NCBI GenBank assembly: GCA_035533815.1
Contig: DATLTB010000085.1
Span: 1 to 23,072 of the forward strand
Length of the DNA: 23,072 nt
Direction of reading: 5' to 3'
Origin: JANWKA01 sp035533815
GTDB taxonomy: Bacteria > Bacteroidota > Bacteroidia > Chitinophagales > Chitinophagaceae
The notes under the pieces are model-generated. The model was not told the origin of the DNA, did no database searches, and was given only the letters and a program-made list of their open reading frames with translations. This document shows positions 14,170 through 21,416 of the stretch, in pieces; position 1 is the stretch's first letter; each line of letters opens with the position of its first letter. The position numbers and the translations under genes were made by a program.

Positions 14170-16080
14170 TTAAATTTTCCCTTTCCGGATATCATCCACC
14201 ACGGTGGGATCAAGCAGGGTGGTCGTATCACCGAGATTTTGAACTTCCCCTTCGGCAATTTTCCGGAGTATGCGTCTCATGATCTTTCCGCTCCTGGTTT
14301 TTGGCAGACCACTGACGAACTGGATCTTATCCGGTCTGGCTATAGGACCAATCACCCTGGCTACGGTTTCCATGATATCCTTTCGGGTCAGCTCCGGATC
14401 TTTCATTCGGCTGCTGATCACGAAGGCATAGATTCCCTGTCCCTTGATATCATGCGGAAATCCAACCACCGCACTCTCCACTACATCACTATGCATGTTG
14501 ATGGCATTCTCGACTTCGGCCGTTCCTATCCGATGGCCGCTGACATTCAATACATCATCAACGCGGCCGGTGATCCGGTAAAGACCTTCTTCATCCCTCA
14601 GGCAGCCATCCCCCGTAAAATAATATCCGGGGTAGGCCTCAAAATAATTTTTCCTGCATCGATCATGATCCCCAAAAGTAGTTCGGATCATCCCAGGCCA
14701 GGGAAACTTGATACATAGGTTCCCACTTACCCCGTTTCCGGTCAGTTCATGGCCTTTTTCATCCATAATGGCAGGTTGCACTCCCGGAAGGGGGAGGGTG
14801 GCGAAGGAAGGTTTTTCCCGGGTAATGCCGGCAATAGGGGTGATCATGATGCCTCCTGTCTCAGTCTGCCACCAGGTATCCACAATCGGGCATCTGCCTT
14901 TGCCGATCTGGTCATGATACCATTGCCAGGCTTCTTCATTGATCGGTTCACCCACCGTGCCCAGTACTTTCAGGGAACTGAGGTCCTTATTTTCAACGGG
15001 ACCCAGTCCATGAGCCATCAGGGAGCGAATGGCCGTGGGGGCCGTGTACAGGATATTCACCCTGAACTTTTCCACGATCGCCCACAATCTTCCTGCATCC
15101 GGAAAAGTAGGTATGCCCTCGAACATCAATGTGGTGCCCCCGGCGGACAAGGGACCGTATACTATATAACTATGACCCGTCACCCATCCGATATCAGCAG
15201 TACAGAAATAGATCTGGCCGGTTTTGTATTGGAAAACATTCAGAAATGTATAATTAGCATATACCATATACCCTGCGCAGGTATGAACGACGCCTTTGGG
15301 TTTTCCAGTTGATCCCGAGGTATACAGGATGAAAAGCATATCCTCACTGTCCATTTCCACTGCGTCGCAGGTTAATTCTCCCCTGGATTCCACCGCCTTC
15401 AATTCTTCATCCAGCCAGACATCCCTACCCCTGATCATGGAAACCGGAGTCCGGGTCCTGGTGCATACGATCACTTTTTTTACGGTTGGGCAATTCACGA
15501 GCGCGTCATCAATGACAGATTTCAGGGGGATATCCTTGCCTCCTCGAAATGCTCCGTCACAGGTGATTACCAGGGAGCACCCGGCATCCTGGATGCGGTC
15601 AGCTATGGATTGGGCAGAAAAACCACCGAAAACCACGGAATGAATGGCGCCGATCCGGGCACAGGCCAGCAGGGCAATAGCCAGTTCGGGGATCATCCCC
15701 ATATAGATGCAGATCCGGTCCCCCTTCTTCACTCCGTTATGCTTCAATACATTGGCAAATCGGCAAACCTGGTCATACAACTCCCGGTAAGTAATCACCC
15801 GGTGGGATTCCTTCGGATCGTTCGGCTCCCAGATAATTGCAGCCTGTTGGCCTTTAGTGGCCAGGTGTCGGTCAAGGCAATTTTCGGTAATATTCAGTTT
15901 TGCCCCGATGAACCATTTAATATCCGGTTCCCGGAAATTCCAATAAAGGACCTGATCCCAGGTTCTTCGCCAACTGAAATGCCCGGCTACCTCAGACCAG
16001 AACTTCTCGGGTTCGGTCACACTTAGCGCATAAGCATCTAAATATTCCTCCATTGAAGAGATCTGGTAAGATAAAGCCAT
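14170..16080 (-). CDS. acs: Acetyl-CoA synthetase (AMP-forming)
   Basis: Activates acetate to acetyl-CoA through acetyl-AMP. It has 636 residues, close to the family norm of about 650. Seen in order: KWFIGAKLNITENCLDRH, AIIWEPN, GDRICIYMGMIPELAIALLACARIGA, the P-loop-like YTSGSTGKPKGVVHT, the acetate-pocket region TADIGWVTGHSYIVYGPL, VDTWWQTETGGIM, the hinge GRVDDVLNVSGHRIGTAE, and the lysine motif PKTRSGKIMRR with K599. In bacteria that lysine is inactivated by acetylation, so post-translational control is likely. The gene is separate from the DUF2911 gene upstream by 146 bases with a strong hairpin in between, and I see no TAnnTTTG box there. Confidence 0.96.
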   Translation of the reverse strand: MALSYQISSMEEYLDAYALSVTEPEKFWSEVAGHFSWRRTWDQVLYWNFREPDIKWFIGAKLNITENCLDRHLATKGQQAAIIWEPNDPKESHRVITYRELYDQVCRFANVLKHNGVKKGDRICIYMGMIPELAIALLACARIGAIHSVVFGGFSAQSIADRIQDAGCSLVITCDGAFRGGKDIPLKSVIDDALVNCPTVKKVIVCTRTRTPVSMIRGRDVWLDEELKAVESRGELTCDAVEMDSEDMLFILYTSGSTGKPKGVVHTCAGYMVYANYTFLNVFQYKTGQIYFCTADIGWVTGHSYIVYGPLSAGGTTLMFEGIPTFPDAGRLWAIVEKFRVNILYTAPTAIRSLMAHGLGPVENKDLSSLKVLGTVGEPINEEAWQWYHDQIGKGRCPIVDTWWQTETGGIMITPIAGITREKPSFATLPLPGVQPAIMDEKGHELTGNGVSGNLCIKFPWPGMIRTTFGDHDRCRKNYFEAYPGYYFTGDGCLRDEEGLYRITGRVDDVLNVSGHRIGTAEVENAINMHSDVVESAVVGFPHDIKGQGIYAFVISSRMKDPELTRKDIMETVARVIGPIARPDKIQFVSGLPKTRSGKIMRRILRKIAEGEVQNLGDTTTLLDPTVVDDIRKGKI

Positions 16081-16149
16081 GGCCGGATTCAGTTAAGAGA
16101 GTTTTTAAGGAGGATAAAGATAAACACTTTGGCAGGTATTATCATATGC

Positions 16150-16179
16150 AGAACAGCCCCGTTTATACGGGGCTGTTCT
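16150..16179. terminator. Very stable hairpin between the DUF2911 gene and acs
   Basis: A 13-bp perfect GC-rich stem, 16150-16162 with 16167-16179, closes a TTAT loop (core ACAGCCCCGT / ACGGGGCTGT). It lies about 50 bases past the DUF2911 stop and 70 bases before the acs start. Neither side has a T-run, so it may terminate with help, stabilise the DUF2911 mRNA end, or act in the acs leader. Confidence 0.5.
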
Positions 16180-16226
16180 TGGAAATCATTTCAAAAAAGA
16201 GTTAGTCCAATGGTCTGGATACAGGA

Positions 16227-16820
16227 TTACATGCCTGCAGTAAAATGTATGGGAAGGGATGCTTCGGTCTTATCCCAGGCCATGACCAGGTTAGCTCCGC
16301 CCGATGCTTTTTGAAACACTATGCTGAAATCCTCCAAAGGAGTGGACAGTGTTTTAACGGGAATTACCGTGCGCAGGATATCATCGGACTGTTTGTAACT
16401 AAATGCTCCCCAGGTATCAATCTCATGGCTGAGGATCATCGTCCATTTACCGGTTTCGGGGATTGTATACAACGTATAGCGCCCTGGCTGGATTTGCTGG
16501 CCGGCAATGGTTACAGGAACAAAAAAATCGATTTCGGTGGATTCATTGGCTCCGAGACGCCAGACCTGACCATAGGGTACCAGTTTGCCAAATATGACCC
16601 GTCCTTTCATTTGGGGGCGGCAATAAATCACCCTGGCGACCAGGGTACCGGGGTCTTTCTTTAAACGAACTCCGGGGTAACCAACGGGGTAATAAGCCAT
16701 TTCCATGGGACTTAGGGCCATAGAAGGGAATGCAGATTTCTGGGTCATTTGGGCGAAGGACCCAAAGCCGGTAAATACCATACTTGCCAGCGCGAAGGTA
16801 AAAAGAAGATTTTTTTTCAT
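16227..16820 (-). CDS. DUF2911 domain-containing exported protein
   Basis: A 197-residue protein with a classic signal peptide (MKKNLLFTFALASMVFTGFG, then SFAQ, with cleavage probably before or after Q). The DUF2911 signature is strong: ARVIYCRPQMKGRVIFGKLVPYGQVWRLGANESTEIDF, then IAGQQIQPGRYTLYTIPETGKWTMILS and a C-terminal LEDFSIVF. The domain is common in secreted or periplasmic Bacteroidota proteins and has no established biochemical function. The gene is flanked by the hairpin at 16150-16179 on its 3' side. Nothing in the neighbourhood (acs, ACP phosphodiesterase) points to a role. Confidence 0.85.
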   Translation of the reverse strand: MKKNLLFTFALASMVFTGFGSFAQMTQKSAFPSMALSPMEMAYYPVGYPGVRLKKDPGTLVARVIYCRPQMKGRVIFGKLVPYGQVWRLGANESTEIDFFVPVTIAGQQIQPGRYTLYTIPETGKWTMILSHEIDTWGAFSYKQSDDILRTVIPVKTLSTPLEDFSIVFQKASGGANLVMAWDKTEASLPIHFTAGM

Positions 16821-17024
16821 AATTCATTGATTTTTAAAATAAACTGAAAGTGGGTAATATTAGATTGAAAAATTAATTGGGGGAATGAAAATAGGAAGAA
16901 AATTTGAAATGGAAAGGAGATAATTCAAAAAAATGACCGATGACAAGACAGGCATTCCCGAAGGACTGGAGGATATTTAAACGGTAGACATCAAGGGAAG
17001 CTGAAGGAAGAAGGATATTGCTGT

Positions 17025-17612
17025 TCAGGAATGCTCCAAACGAAGGGTATGGCAATAGGCTATCAATTGGGGAAAAAACCCCGCATAGCAGGATTGCAAT
17101 TCTGCATAGTGCATTTTCAGGCAAATTGCGGCTGGCCTGGGATCTGAAATATATTTAGCCCTGTGGATTATACCCCCGAATGCTTTCGAAATGCCTTCCT
17201 CGGTCCGGTAACCATATAACCAGTCCTGAGATTTCATATAGGGGAAGATCCGGCGGAATAGGACGGGGAAGAGTTCAGCTTTCTCATTCAACTGACCATA
17301 AGTGGTCTGTGCAAATTCCCTGAGGGAATCCCCCGGAAATAATTTGGTATCGCAGGCCAGGAAATGATCATATACCACATCCACAAATACAGCACTGTAC
17401 CGCCCATAATTATTCTTAAAGAAAGTAGCCGCAAGACGGGAAAGGGTATGCTGATCCGTGAATCCATCAATGGCCCGGTGCAGACGGATGCCTTTCCGGA
17501 CCTGTACCGGATAAGCCAGCAGGGTATTCCCTTTCACAAAGTCCGCAATCATGTTTCCCAGGAGGATATCCGGATCCCCGAAAGAAAGGTAGGCATGAGC
17601 GAGGTAGTTCAT
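17025..17612 (-). CDS. acpH: Acyl-carrier-protein phosphodiesterase (AcpH/DUF479 family)
   Basis: A 195-residue, HD-like all-helical protein matching AcpH end to end in length (E. coli AcpH is about 193). Signatures: MNYLAHAYLSFGDPDILLGNMIADFVKGN, then VRKGIRLHRAIDGFTDQH, then VDVVYDHFLA. The His and Asp residues in these three stretches bind the metal. The enzyme removes the 4'-phosphopantetheine group from holo-ACP to give apo-ACP; its importance in vivo is debated even in E. coli. It is a lone gene, with 204 gene-free bases before the DUF2911 start and a long non-coding stretch on its 5' side. Confidence 0.88.
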   Translation of the reverse strand: MNYLAHAYLSFGDPDILLGNMIADFVKGNTLLAYPVQVRKGIRLHRAIDGFTDQHTLSRLAATFFKNNYGRYSAVFVDVVYDHFLACDTKLFPGDSLREFAQTTYGQLNEKAELFPVLFRRIFPYMKSQDWLYGYRTEEGISKAFGGIIHRAKYISDPRPAAICLKMHYAELQSCYAGFFPQLIAYCHTLRLEHS

Positions 17613-18294
17613 CGGTATCCACTAATGTCCAGAATATTATCCTGGGAGTGAAATTTTTTTAAGATACCTATTTTTAATGCAGGACATTTTTTCTGATTAA
17701 CAAAAGATTAATCCTGCCCTTTTTTTTGATGCGTCAATTACTCTACTTGCCCTGGACATTACAGCAGGAAACCGGTGATTCCTGTTCGGCCACACCCATA
17801 TCCAAAGTTCATCAAACTTACCGGTTCATCTTTTAATGGAATATTCATGAATCCATTGGGAGAATGCCACTTTGGCCATGTTGATGCAGGCGGGTATCGG
17901 CTAAGGATTGGCCGGAGTAGTTCTTTCCATACCTAACCTGGGACTGCCCCTGCATTCAACTTTCTTTTTCCGGATATCAAACGGGTAAACGGGCCGAACG
18001 AAGGGCCGGTCCAGTTACCCGGTTCAGGGCGGACCGGGAACCCGGGAAGGTTTATTTTGAGGGGCAGGCTGACTTAAGGTACTTTCCGATAACCCCAATT
18101 TCCTGTCCATGACCTGTTAAACGTTGATAACAGGTCCCAGAAAAAACCATGTGGTTTATGGTGGATTGTGCAGCAGGGGACCAGCATATCGTAATCATCC
18201 TGGAAATAAAACCCATGGGATGAAGATTAAAACAGGCCCGGATGTTGTTTTGAACCAGGCTTGCCGGAATTCTTATTTCCTGCGGGCATTTTTT
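17613..18294. other. Long non-coding stretch with GC-rich nested inverted repeats
   Basis: No convincing gene was seen. Between 17982 and 18042 several exact inverted repeats interlock: CGGGTAA (17982-17988) with TTACCCG (18015-18021), and CCGGTCC (18006-18012) with GGACCGG (18031-18037). Because the second pair's left arm lies inside the first pair's loop and its right arm outside, the geometry is that of an H-type pseudoknot. A 9-bp hairpin GACCTGTTA / TAACAGGTC (18111-18119 / 18128-18136) follows. This could be a structured RNA, a regulator binding region or decayed coding sequence. Confidence 0.45.
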
Positions 18295-18321
18295 GTTAAT
18301 TTTGGCTTTTCCAAAATTAAC
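18295..18321 (+). promoter_or_regulatory. 11-bp hairpin containing a -7 box, directly before the DHS-like start
   Basis: GTTAATTTTGG (18295-18305) and CCAAAATTAAC (18311-18321) are exact reverse complements around CTTTT, followed by TTTTC and the ATG at 18327. The left arm contains TAATTTTG (18297-18304), a TAnnTTTG match. It may be an operator over the -7 box, giving an almost leaderless mRNA. Alternatively it is a transcribed hairpin that blocks the start or acts as a terminator/attenuator. Confidence 0.5.
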
Positions 18322-18326
18322 TTTTC

Positions 18327-19304
18327 ATGAGCCGCCAGGGACCTGTATCTGTATTTATTGATCATCATTTCCGCCATTTCAATGCAGCTGCCCTGATGGA
18401 TGCAGCAAAAGGGTATGAAACGCATCTGGCAGCAGGCGGAAAAATGATGGTTACCCTGGCTGGGGCCATGAGTACAGCCGAACTGGGGATTTCCCTGGCG
18501 GAAATGATCCGGGCTGGCAAGATTGACATCATTTCCTGCACTGGTGCGAATCTGGAGGAGGATATCATGAATCTGGTGGCACACAGCCATTACAAGCGGG
18601 TGCCGAATTACCGTGATTTGAGTCCAATGGAAGAAGGGAAACTGCTGGAAAAGGGGTATAACCGGGTTACCGATACCTGCATACCCGAGGAGGAAGCTTT
18701 CAGGCGGATCCAAAAACATATTTTCCAACTCTGGAAAGAAGCCGAGGACCAAGGAGAACGGTATTTCCCTCATGAATATATGTTCAGGCTGCTATTGAGC
18801 GGAGTGATGAAAACCCATTATGAAATCGATCCTTCACACAGCTGGATGCTCGCTGCCGCGGAAAAAAAGATACCCATTATCGTCCCGGGCTGGGAAGACA
18901 GTACCATGGGGAACATATTTGCTTCCTACTGCATAAAGGGTGACTTAAAGAGTTCCACGATGAAAAGCGGAATTGATTATATGGTTTTTCTGGCTGACTG
19001 GTACCGGAAGAATTCTTCAGGAAAGGGGGTGGGATTTTTTCAGATCGGGGGCGGAATTGCCGGGGATTTCCCCATCTGTGTAGTGCCCATGATGTACCAG
19101 GACCTGGGTTGGAAAGATGTGCCATTCTGGAGCTATTTCTGCCAAATCTCGGATTCTACGACCAGCTATGGTTCTTATTCTGGGGCTGTTCCCAATGAGA
19201 AGATCACCTGGGGCAAGCTGGATATCCAAACTCCAAAGTTCATCATAGAGTCCGATGCAACAATCGTGGCTCCCCTGATCTTTGCCTGGCTGCTGGGATG
19301 GTGA
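18327..19304 (+). CDS. Deoxyhypusine synthase-like protein
   Basis: 325 residues of the DHS fold (NAD-dependent polyamine aminobutyl transfer). Seen: MMVTLAGAMSTAELGISLAEMIRAGKIDIISCTGANLEEDI near the N-terminus; SWMLAAAEKKIPIIVPGWEDSTMGN; GVGFFQIGGGIAGDF; and a C-terminal SYSGAVPNEKITWGKLD. The Lys in WGK (K297) aligns with the enzyme-imine lysine of eukaryotic DHS (human K329). Bacteria lack eIF5A, the eukaryotic substrate, so the acceptor must differ; transfer between polyamines (homospermidine- or spermidine-like products) is a plausible inference. The gene ends about 110 bases before an aldo/keto reductase with its own promoter box. Its start is fixed by the hairpin just upstream and the family N-terminus. 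Confidence 0.88.
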   Translation: MSRQGPVSVFIDHHFRHFNAAALMDAAKGYETHLAAGGKMMVTLAGAMSTAELGISLAEMIRAGKIDIISCTGANLEEDIMNLVAHSHYKRVPNYRDLSPMEEGKLLEKGYNRVTDTCIPEEEAFRRIQKHIFQLWKEAEDQGERYFPHEYMFRLLLSGVMKTHYEIDPSHSWMLAAAEKKIPIIVPGWEDSTMGNIFASYCIKGDLKSSTMKSGIDYMVFLADWYRKNSSGKGVGFFQIGGGIAGDFPICVVPMMYQDLGWKDVPFWSYFCQISDSTTSYGSYSGAVPNEKITWGKLDIQTPKFIIESDATIVAPLIFAWLLGW

Positions 19305-19373
19305 ACCCTGGTCACAGGGGATAATCTGGCTTCCGACCTGGATCGGTCGATCAGCAAAAAATGGCTGGGAACT

Positions 19374-19381
19374 TAACTTTG
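19374..19381 (+). promoter_or_regulatory. Candidate -7 box of the aldo/keto reductase
   Basis: TAACTTTG matches TAnnTTTG and lies 36 bases before the chosen ATG. No clear -33 TTG was found. Confidence 0.45.
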
Positions 19382-19416
19382 TTGGGATTTGTTGGGAATT
19401 TATAAATGCTAAATAT

Positions 19417-20412
19417 ATGGAATACAGGAGACTGGGTAAATCAGGCCTTCAGCTGAGTGTACTTTCCCTAGGAAGTTGGGTGACTTTTCACAAACAGCTG
19501 GATGATGCTTTATCAGATCAGCTAATGGGAATTGCCTACGATCAGGGGATCAATTTTTTTGATAATGCAGAATCCTACGCGGGAGGGGAATCAGAAAAAC
19601 AGATGGGCAGGGTCCTGAAAAATAAAAAATGGGACCGCAGCTCCCTGGTCATTTCCAGCAAATCCTATTTCGGATGGCGGGGAAAAGATAAGAAACCCAA
19701 TCAGTGGGGGTTAAGCCGCAAGCACCTCGTTGAATCCTGTCATGAAGCGTTAAATCGACTGCAGGTGGATTACCTGGATTTGTTTTTCTGCCATCGCCCC
19801 GACCGGCAAACTCCCATCGAGGAAGTGGTACAAACTATGAATATCCTGATCCGTCAAGGCAAAGTGCTGTACTGGGGAACCTCTGAATGGAGTGCTGCTG
19901 CAATCATGGAAGCTCATTTGCATAGTGTGAATAACGGCCTTATCGGCCCCACCATGGAACAGCCGGAATACAATCTTTTCAACCGGTACCGGATTGAAAG
20001 GGAATATCTGCAGCTCTTTACGGAATATGGCATGGGAGCAACTATCTGGAGTCCGCTGGCCTCAGGCATGTTGACCGGGAAATACAATAATGGCATACCT
20101 TCAGAATCCAGGCTCGCCCTGGAAGGTTTTGAATGGCTGAAGGACAAGGCATATGCTGCGGATAAAGTAGAAAAGGTCCGGCAACTTAAGCAGGTTGCCG
20201 ATCAGCTGGGGACTTCCCTGGCTACCCTGTCCATTGCCTGGTGTATCTCAAATCCCCTGGTTACCACGGCCATTTTAGGCGCAACAAAGTCCACCCAGCT
20301 GGAAGAAAACCTCAAGGCACTCGATATTTATCCCAGGTTGGATTCGGGGATCAAGGATACAATAGATGGGATTATGGATTCCAGACCAATCCAGCCGGAA
20401 TGGGGATTTTAA
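19417..20412 (+). CDS. Aldo/keto reductase (potassium-channel beta-subunit-like)
   Basis: A 331-residue NADPH-dependent TIM-barrel oxidoreductase. The start is ATG at 19417, giving the family's EYRRLGKSGLQLS beginning; an upstream in-frame start would overlap the DHS-like gene and add unrelated residues. The catalytic tetrad is complete: D49 and Y54 (FFDNAESYAGGESE), K82 (ISSKSYFG) and H126 (LFFCHRPD). GKVLYWGTSEWSAAAIMEA, MEQPEYNLFNR, WSPLASGMLTGKY and TTAILGATKSTQLEENL are typical of the Kv-beta/YghZ branch, whose members reduce methylglyoxal and other aldehydes. The substrate here is unknown. It is transcribed in the same direction as the DHS-like gene but has its own -7 box, so joint expression is uncertain. 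Confidence 0.9.
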   Translation: MEYRRLGKSGLQLSVLSLGSWVTFHKQLDDALSDQLMGIAYDQGINFFDNAESYAGGESEKQMGRVLKNKKWDRSSLVISSKSYFGWRGKDKKPNQWGLSRKHLVESCHEALNRLQVDYLDLFFCHRPDRQTPIEEVVQTMNILIRQGKVLYWGTSEWSAAAIMEAHLHSVNNGLIGPTMEQPEYNLFNRYRIEREYLQLFTEYGMGATIWSPLASGMLTGKYNNGIPSESRLALEGFEWLKDKAYAADKVEKVRQLKQVADQLGTSLATLSIAWCISNPLVTTAILGATKSTQLEENLKALDIYPRLDSGIKDTIDGIMDSRPIQPEWGF

Positions 20413-20507
20413 CCATCCTGCAACCAGAAAAACCGGCTTAATCCATTCGGTCAGCCGGCTAATCCGCCCAAACTTTCTTTGACCCCTTAACCAGGGCTGT
20501 ATTTGCC

Positions 20508-20527
20508 GGCAGGGCTGCCTCGTTTTT
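20508..20527 (+). terminator. Weak terminator candidate after the aldo/keto reductase
   Basis: GGCA GGGC TGCC forms a short GC-rich hairpin followed by TCG and six T. The stem is only 4-5 bp, about 95 bases beyond the stop, in the gap between two convergent genes. Confidence 0.3.
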
Positions 20528-20549
20528 TGGACAAACCTTCCTGGAAAAA

Positions 20550-20909
20550 CTATGCAGACTGATTGGCGATCAATATGGCACCGGCCATGATCATGCAATC
20601 CTTCAGGAACATAGTTGATGATAAAGAATTACCATTGTGCATTCCCGGAATCTGTATGATCAGGATAATGATCAGTAAAAACAGGGCCAGCAGGTAACCG
20701 GCCAGCTTGGCTTTCCAGTTGATAATAAAGGCAAGGGCTGCCAGGATCATTCCAATGCCTGTAAGATAAATCCAGAAAATACCTATAGGTACAAATCGGG
20801 GTACCATGGTGGCCATGGCATGCGCATGCCTGAGGTGGCTGATTCCAAAAGAACCAATGGCGAGGGAATAAATGACAATGGCCACTTTATTGGGAATGAT
20901 ATTTTTCAT
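20550..20909 (-). CDS. DoxX-like four-helix membrane protein
   Basis: A 119-residue integral membrane protein with about four transmembrane helices: VAIVIYSLAIGSFGISHL, FWIYLTGIGMILAALAFII, LAGYLLALFLLIIILIIQI and FLKDCMIMAGAILIA. The spacing, the early GISHLRHA with its polar residues, and the short loop PGMHN before LSSTMFLKDCMIMAGA match DoxX/DoxD-like proteins of Bacteroidota. Some relatives are quinol-linked oxidoreductase subunits, but most are uncharacterised, and no redox partner gene is adjacent. It converges on the aldo/keto reductase with 137 bases between stops. A short palindrome TTCAAA-TAG-TTTGAA lies upstream at 20955-20969. Confidence 0.8.
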   Translation of the reverse strand: MKNIIPNKVAIVIYSLAIGSFGISHLRHAHAMATMVPRFVPIGIFWIYLTGIGMILAALAFIINWKAKLAGYLLALFLLIIILIIQIPGMHNGNSLSSTMFLKDCMIMAGAILIANQSA

Positions 20910-21061
20910 AACAAAAAGTTTCGTTCGGGAAAAAGTACAACATATTGTTGATTATTCAAATAGTTTGAAAAAATAATGTATTTAAGGGTATTTACAAACA
21001 ATTAGCAATTCGGGCCTTAGCATTTCGAACTGCTGCATATCCAAAAAAAAGAAAGAAACAA

Positions 21062-21349
21062 ATGGAAAAGAAAGGATTTATCATGGCCATGATCTTGGTT
21101 GCTGCATGGGGTATGTATGGTCGGTCGCAGACCAGGCGCCATCCCGCACCCTGCCAACCGGCCCCAAAGTCGGTTATGGTTCACCCCTCCTCCCCCGGTC
21201 TATCCCTTTTTCAGGTTCAGGAGGGTATTTGTGGCGCCTTGCTGCAGGCGGGGTTATTCCAGATGCAGGAGATAAAAAAATACGATGACGGTAAAAAAAC
21301 AGGTTTTCTCCGGGGTAAAAGGAAAGGCTCATCGGCAAGACGGATCTAA
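21062..21349 (+). CDS. Doubtful small secreted protein
   Basis: 95 residues. The N-terminus has a good signal-peptide shape: MEKK, a hydrophobic stretch (FIMAMILVAAWGMYG) and a cleavage-like RSQ, which in Bacteroidota often ends before Gln. The mature part is low in recognisable structure, Pro-rich at first, then Lys/Arg-rich at the end (GKRKGSSARR). A second frame stays open across the middle (21106-21288), so a frameshift inside a longer or different gene is possible. It fills the gap between doxX (-) and lysS (-). I recognise no family, and it may not be a gene. Confidence 0.35.
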   Translation: MEKKGFIMAMILVAAWGMYGRSQTRRHPAPCQPAPKSVMVHPSSPGLSLFQVQEGICGALLQAGLFQMQEIKKYDDGKKTGFLRGKRKGSSARRI

Positions 21350-21416
21350 AAGGGGTTGCAGCATTAATTAGGATGAGGGGGATTGGAGTATGGGGTATTC
21401 GGTGCGGTTAACCTGT

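Noticed and set aside
14749..15312. 187-residue open frame on the plus strand
   Set aside because: Antisense to the well-supported acs gene.
18144..18157. AAACCA-TG-TGGTTT as an RNA hairpin
   Set aside because: The loop would be two bases, too short to form without opening the stem, and nothing else supports it.
18273..18773. 166-residue open frame on the minus strand reaching past the DHS-like start
   Set aside because: Antisense to the DHS-like gene, with no recognisable motif; the plus-strand protein explains the coding constraint.
19282..19416. Upstream start for the aldo/keto reductase overlapping the DHS-like gene
   Set aside because: The added 45 residues are not family-like, and a -7 box lies inside that stretch, before the ATG at 19417.
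20955..20969. TTCAAA-TAG-TTTGAA palindrome between doxX and the small ORF as an operator
   Set aside because: It is short, AT-rich and expected by chance in such a spacer; no regulator gene is nearby.
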